In this document: positions 5,523-8,345 of the stretch, one piece after another
Layout of the letters: each line of letters starts with the position of its first letter
Numbering within the stretch: the first letter of the stretch is position 1
NCBI GenBank assembly: GCA_035906235.1
Contig: JAMIFN010000005.1
Coordinates: forward strand, 1 to 8,345
Source of the DNA: JAMIFN01 sp035906235
GTDB lineage: Bacteria; Pseudomonadota; Gammaproteobacteria; Burkholderiales; Burkholderiaceae_C
Length of the DNA: 8,345 nucleotides
Reading direction: 5' to 3'
Position numbers and translations under genes: made by a program
The notes under the pieces: generated by a model
The model's input: the letters and a program-made list of their open reading frames with translations, nothing else
What the model was told of the DNA's origin: nothing
The model's database searches: none

Positions 5523-5580
5523 TTTGATAGCTGTTTGGGCAGGTTTTTCGGCGTTTATTGCTTAAAACGCCCTTAAAATT
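5523..5580 (-). repeat. Dispersed intergenic repeat, copy C (inverted)
   Basis: The reverse complement of 5529-5552 matches the core of copy B at 20 of 24 positions (GCCGAAAAACCTGCC, then CAAACAGCT), and the following ATCAAA is shared as well. The left flank (TTTTAAG...GTTTTAAGCAATAAAC on the minus strand) resembles copy A. It fills nearly the whole gap between gltS and dapE and ends 5 bp before the dapE start codon. Limits are approximate. Confidence 0.75.
5574..5579 (+). promoter_or_regulatory. Possible -10 box (TAAAAT) for dapE
   Basis: TAAAAT ends 6 nt before the dapE ATG and resembles a sigma-70 -10 element. No Shine-Dalgarno is visible in front of the ATG. If the box is used, transcription would start at or next to the start codon, giving a leaderless message. 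No good -35 lies at 16-18 bp spacing, so the call is weak. Confidence 0.25.
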
Positions 5581-5585
5581 TCGGT

Positions 5586-6770
5586 ATGAATACCCTTAGC
5601 GCCCAGACCTTAGATTTAAGCCAGCAACTCATCGCCCTGCCCTCGGTCACGCCAGACGATGCCAACTGCCAGCAACTGTTGGCAGACCGCCTAGCGGCAC
5701 TGGGCTTTGTGCGCCAAGATTTCCCTTCAGGTCCGGCTGACTTTCGCGTCAGCAATCTGTGGGCAGAACGACAGGTTGCCAGCCATGCACCCACTTTGGT
5801 CTTTGCAGGCCACACCGATGTGGTGCCCACAGGCCCGCTGAACTGGTGGCATAGCCCGCCCTTTGAACCAACAGTGCGCGAAGGCAAGCTCTATGGCAGA
5901 GGCGCAGCCGATATGAAAAGCTCGCTCGCCGCCATGGTGGTCGCTTGCGAAGCGTTTTTGCAGCAAGTGCCCCAGCCTGCTTTCAATATCGCGTTTTTAC
6001 TCACCAGCGATGAAGAAGGCCCTAAAAATGTGGACGGCACCGTGGTGGTCTGCCGCTGGCTGCAAGAACAAAAGCGCCGCGTCCATTGGTGCATCGTGGG
6101 TGAACCCACAGCCAATAAACGCACCGGCGATATGGTGAAAAACGGCAGGCGCGGCAGCATGACGGGCAAGCTGACGGTCAAAGGCATACAAGGCCATATT
6201 GCCTACCCGCATTTGGCGCGCAACCCCATCCACCAAATCGCGCCTGCACTGGCGCAATTGGTGGGCATGGAGTGGGATGCGGGCAATGCCTATTTTCCTG
6301 CCACCAGTTTTCAAATCAGCAATATGCACGCTGGTACGGGTGTGGGCAATGTCATCCCGGGCGAATGCGTGGTGGATTTCAATTTCCGCTACTGCACCGA
6401 AAGCACGCCCGAAGGCCTGCAGCAGCGCCTAGAAGCCGTGCTGCAGCAACACGGGCTGGAGTACAAAATCGATTGGACGGTCAGCGGCCTGCCTTTTCTC
6501 ACCCCTCGTGGTGGGCTGGTGGATGCGGCCGAGCGCGCCATCGCCCAAGCCACAGGCTTGCAAACCGCGCTGTCCACCACGGGCGGCACCTCAGACGGGC
6601 GCTTTATTGCGCAGGTGTGCGACGAAGTGTTAGAACTGGGGCCGCCCAATGCCAGCATTCACCAAGTGAACGAAAACATCGCCCTGCAAGACTTGGCTGA
6701 CCTGAGCGCAATCTACCTGCAATTGCTGCACGAGCTGCAAGCCCTAGCCCTAGAAAACCCATCCGCATGA
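5586..6770 (+). CDS. dapE: Succinyl-diaminopimelate desuccinylase
   Basis: DapE hydrolyses N-succinyl-L,L-diaminopimelate to succinate and L,L-diaminopimelate, in the succinylase branch that supplies lysine and peptidoglycan meso-DAP. It is a cytoplasmic di-zinc M20 peptidase. The 394-residue protein has every expected residue: H76 and D78 in AGHTDVVPTG, the bridging D109 in GRGAADMKSS, the catalytic base E143 and ligand E144 in SDEEGP, E173 in VGEPT, and H359 in NASIHQVNE. These are shifted by 9-10 positions from the Haemophilus enzyme (H67, D100, E134, E135, E163, H349). The dimerisation/lid domain runs from about residue 190 to 305 and the substrate loop TTGGTSDGRF is at 331-340. The N-terminus MNTLSAQTLDLSQQLIALPSV is normal, which supports ATG 5586 despite the absence of a Shine-Dalgarno. 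The stop overlaps the trmB start by 4 nt. Confidence 0.97.
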   Translation: MNTLSAQTLDLSQQLIALPSVTPDDANCQQLLADRLAALGFVRQDFPSGPADFRVSNLWAERQVASHAPTLVFAGHTDVVPTGPLNWWHSPPFEPTVREGKLYGRGAADMKSSLAAMVVACEAFLQQVPQPAFNIAFLLTSDEEGPKNVDGTVVVCRWLQEQKRRVHWCIVGEPTANKRTGDMVKNGRRGSMTGKLTVKGIQGHIAYPHLARNPIHQIAPALAQLVGMEWDAGNAYFPATSFQISNMHAGTGVGNVIPGECVVDFNFRYCTESTPEGLQQRLEAVLQQHGLEYKIDWTVSGLPFLTPRGGLVDAAERAIAQATGLQTALSTTGGTSDGRFIAQVCDEVLELGPPNASIHQVNENIALQDLADLSAIYLQLLHELQALALENPSA

Positions 6771-7516
6771 ATCCGCACGAAACCCCAGCCCCCAGCAACA
6801 CATCGCCCGCAGCCGACGCAGGCGACATTGCCCACCCCCGTCGCATCAAAAGCTTTGTGCGCCGCGCCGGGCGCACCACCGCTGGGCAGCAAAAAGCCTA
6901 TGAGGTCTATGGCGCGCAATTTTTGCGCCCTTATCAAGCGCAAATCACACCGCCAGCCAGTTTGTTTGCGCCCGAACGCGCCGTCTGCCCCGTGGTGCTG
7001 GAAATCGGCTTTGGCATGGGCGAGACCACAGCCCACATCGCCCAGGTGCTGCCTGACACCAACTTCATCTGCTGCGAGGTGCACGAGCCTGGTGTTGGGG
7101 CGCTGCTCAAACGCGCAGGCGAAGCGGGTTTAAACAATATCCGCATCATCGCGCACGATGCGGTAGAGCTCATCGACCATATGCTGCCGCCCGCTTGCCT
7201 TGACGGCGTGCATATCTTTTTTCCCGACCCCTGGCACAAAACCCGCCACAACAAACGCCGCCTGGTGCAGCCTGAATTAGTAGCCAAGCTCTGCGCACGC
7301 TTAAAGACGGGTGGCTATATCCACATGGCCACCGATTGGCAGCCCTATGCCGAGCAAATGCTAGAGGTTTTGAGCGCCGAAACCCAATTGCAAAACACCA
7401 GCAGCGCCGCCGCTGGCTGGGCTGAAAAACCGCATTACCGCCGCCTGACGAAGTTTGAAAACCGTGGCATCAAGCTCGGCCACGGCGTTTGGGATTTGGT
7501 CTTTCGCAAACGCTGA
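6767..7516 (+). CDS. trmB: tRNA (guanine-N7-)-methyltransferase
   Basis: TrmB adds a methyl group from S-adenosylmethionine to N7 of G46 in the tRNA variable loop. The 249 residues show the class I methyltransferase layout. Motif I is VLEIGFGMGETT (77-88), ICCEVHEPGV (101-110) is the SAM-ribose acid region, and IIAHDAVELI follows. The family signature HIFFPDPWHKTRHNKRR is at 149-165 and the catalytic region GGYIHMATDW at 182-191. The end, TKFENRGIKLGHGVWDL, contains the typical T.FE.RG...G. pattern. The first 25 residues are a variable, probably disordered Pro/Ser/Ala tail before RRIKSFVRRAGR. The start codon overlaps the dapE stop (ATGA), so translation is coupled although the functions are unrelated. 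No terminator is seen in the 101 bp after its stop. Confidence 0.97.
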   Translation: MNPHETPAPSNTSPAADAGDIAHPRRIKSFVRRAGRTTAGQQKAYEVYGAQFLRPYQAQITPPASLFAPERAVCPVVLEIGFGMGETTAHIAQVLPDTNFICCEVHEPGVGALLKRAGEAGLNNIRIIAHDAVELIDHMLPPACLDGVHIFFPDPWHKTRHNKRRLVQPELVAKLCARLKTGGYIHMATDWQPYAEQMLEVLSAETQLQNTSSAAAGWAEKPHYRRLTKFENRGIKLGHGVWDLVFRKR

Positions 7517-7602
7517 GAAAAGCCGCTGGTCTAATAGATTCGGCTGATACGCGGGGTCTAGCCCAGCCCTTAGAATCGCGCCCAAGTACCCACTGCCCCC
7601 TG

Positions 7603-7608
7603 AAGGAG
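7603..7608 (+). promoter_or_regulatory. Strong ribosome binding site (AAGGAG) that fixes the start at 7618
   Basis: AAGGAG is 9 nt before the ATG at 7618 and is the best Shine-Dalgarno in the window. It supports 7618 as the start and suggests a well-translated gene, in contrast to the weak or absent sites before prmC and dapE. Confidence 0.85.
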
Positions 7609-7617
7609 CCTAGCCGC

Positions 7618-8345
7618 ATGAGCACCTGGAATAAACCCCTGCCCTACCCCACCAAAATCAGCCAACCCTTTTGGGACGGACTGAAACAGCACGAAGTGCA
7701 GCTGCAGCAATGCGGCGACTGCAACAACTGGGTTTTCTACCCCCGCGCGCACTGCAACCACTGCGGCTCGACCAATCTGCAATGGAAGAAAATCAGCGGC
7801 GAAGGCACGCTCTACACCTACACCACCGCGCGCATCCCCACCATGCCCGAATTCACCGATGAAGCGCCGCAGCAACTGGCCGTGGTGCAATTGGCGGAAG
7901 GCGTGCACATCAACACCAATTTGATCGGCGTTGATGCCGACAAAATCCAAATCGGCATGAAAGTGCGCCCCGTGTTTGACGAGCGCCCAGGCGTGCAAAC
8001 CATTTTGCGTTACACCGCTTTGGATTCAGCCCAGGCCTCAGTCATCAAGGCCGAGGAAGAGGCCGAGCAAGCGCCTGCCGCCCCCGCAGCGCCCGCAGTA
8101 GCCAAACGCGCCATCAATTCCAAAAACCTGGAAGAAATGCAAAGCCTGGTGACTGAAAACTGGAGCGACTGGTCCAACACCGTCACCGTCAGCCAAGAAC
8201 TCATCAACCAATTTGCCGAACTCTCGGGCGATAACTACTGGATCCACACCGACCCAGAAAAATGCAAAACCATGAGTCCCTTTGGCGTGCCTATCGCCCA
8301 AGGCAACCTCACCCTGGTGCTGATGAGCAAAATGCACATCCCTAT
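7618..8345 (+). CDS. DUF35 zinc-ribbon/OB-fold protein fused to a MaoC-like hydratase (3' end outside window)
   Basis: The frame is open from ATG 7618 to the window end (242 codons, no stop), so the C-terminus is missing. Residues 15-56 form a rubredoxin-like zinc ribbon with C32-x2-C35 and C46-x2-C49. Residues 58-135 form the OB-fold of DUF35 proteins (GEGTLYTYTTARIP; LAVVQLAEGVHINTNLIGVD; IGMKVRPVFD). An Ala/Pro/Glu-rich linker (137-163) leads to a MaoC-type hot-dog domain with INQFAELSGDNYWIH, where D205 and H210 are the expected catalytic pair with D-x4-H spacing, followed by SPFGVPIAQGNLTL. Such fusions work on acyl-CoA esters: the MaoC part hydrates an enoyl-CoA, and DUF35 parts often bind a thiolase partner, as in the steroid side-chain enzyme ChsH2. 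There the order is MaoC first; here it is reversed. The substrate is unknown. A degradation operon probably continues to the right. Confidence 0.88.
   Translation, partial: MSTWNKPLPYPTKISQPFWDGLKQHEVQLQQCGDCNNWVFYPRAHCNHCGSTNLQWKKISGEGTLYTYTTARIPTMPEFTDEAPQQLAVVQLAEGVHINTNLIGVDADKIQIGMKVRPVFDERPGVQTILRYTALDSAQASVIKAEEEAEQAPAAPAAPAVAKRAINSKNLEEMQSLVTENWSDWSNTVTVSQELINQFAELSGDNYWIHTDPEKCKTMSPFGVPIAQGNLTLVLMSKMHIP

Noticed and set aside
5891..6187. Long antisense frames within dapE, gltS, prmC and trmB
   Set aside because: They lie opposite strongly conserved genes, have no ribosome binding sites and translate to low-complexity Ser/Pro/Ala-rich or His/Ala-rich sequence typical of GC-rich shadows.
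7571..7576. TAGAAT as a -10 box for the DUF35-MaoC gene
   Set aside because: No acceptable -35 at 16-19 bp; kept only as a weak possibility, since a separate promoter in the 101-bp gap is plausible.

Overview
The window looks like chromosomal DNA of a betaproteobacterium, most likely Burkholderiales and probably Comamonadaceae. This rests on the style of the recognised proteins (AccA, PrmC, GltS, DapE, TrmB), a moderately high GC content (about 55-65% by hand count in core genes), and remembered resemblance of the intergenic repeats to ones seen in that family. The genus cannot be fixed by reading. All intact genes are on the + strand.

Left part (1-2785), a core gene end followed by an accessory patch. 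The 3' end of accA closes with a very symmetrical intrinsic terminator (285-315). Then come a small four-helix membrane protein of unknown function with lower GC (513-953), a decayed fragment of an XRE-type antitoxin on the minus strand (964-1083), and a two-gene module with a 4-nt overlap (1132-2366). That module encodes a winged-helix-like protein and an AbiEii-like nucleotidyltransferase with an intact GG...DxD...D active-site pattern. A 28-bp near-perfect palindrome just upstream is a good operator candidate. This pair is the best candidate for an under-described system, a type IV toxin-antitoxin-like or defence module. Behind it, a 419-bp gene-free stretch holds two copies of a dispersed repeat exactly 200 bp apart, with a short relic between them that reads like the C-terminal part of a MeaB/ArgK GTPase.

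Right part (2786-8345), tightly packed core metabolism. A gamma-class carbonic anhydrase, prmC (release-factor glutamine methyltransferase) and gltS (Na+/glutamate symporter) follow one another with 3- and 27-nt gaps and are probably co-transcribed. An 85-nt gap filled by a third, inverted repeat copy precedes dapE (lysine/diaminopimelate synthesis), whose stop overlaps the trmB start (tRNA m7G46 methyltransferase). After a 101-nt gap an excellent Shine-Dalgarno opens a gene that runs off the window. It encodes a zinc-ribbon/OB-fold DUF35 domain fused to a MaoC-type hydratase, a CoA-ester enzyme probably belonging to a degradation operon.

Two protein relics, the repeats, the GC shift and the unusual gene neighbours of accA and prmC suggest that the left half has been a site of repeated insertion and decay, while the right half is ordinary housekeeping with a few local oddities.
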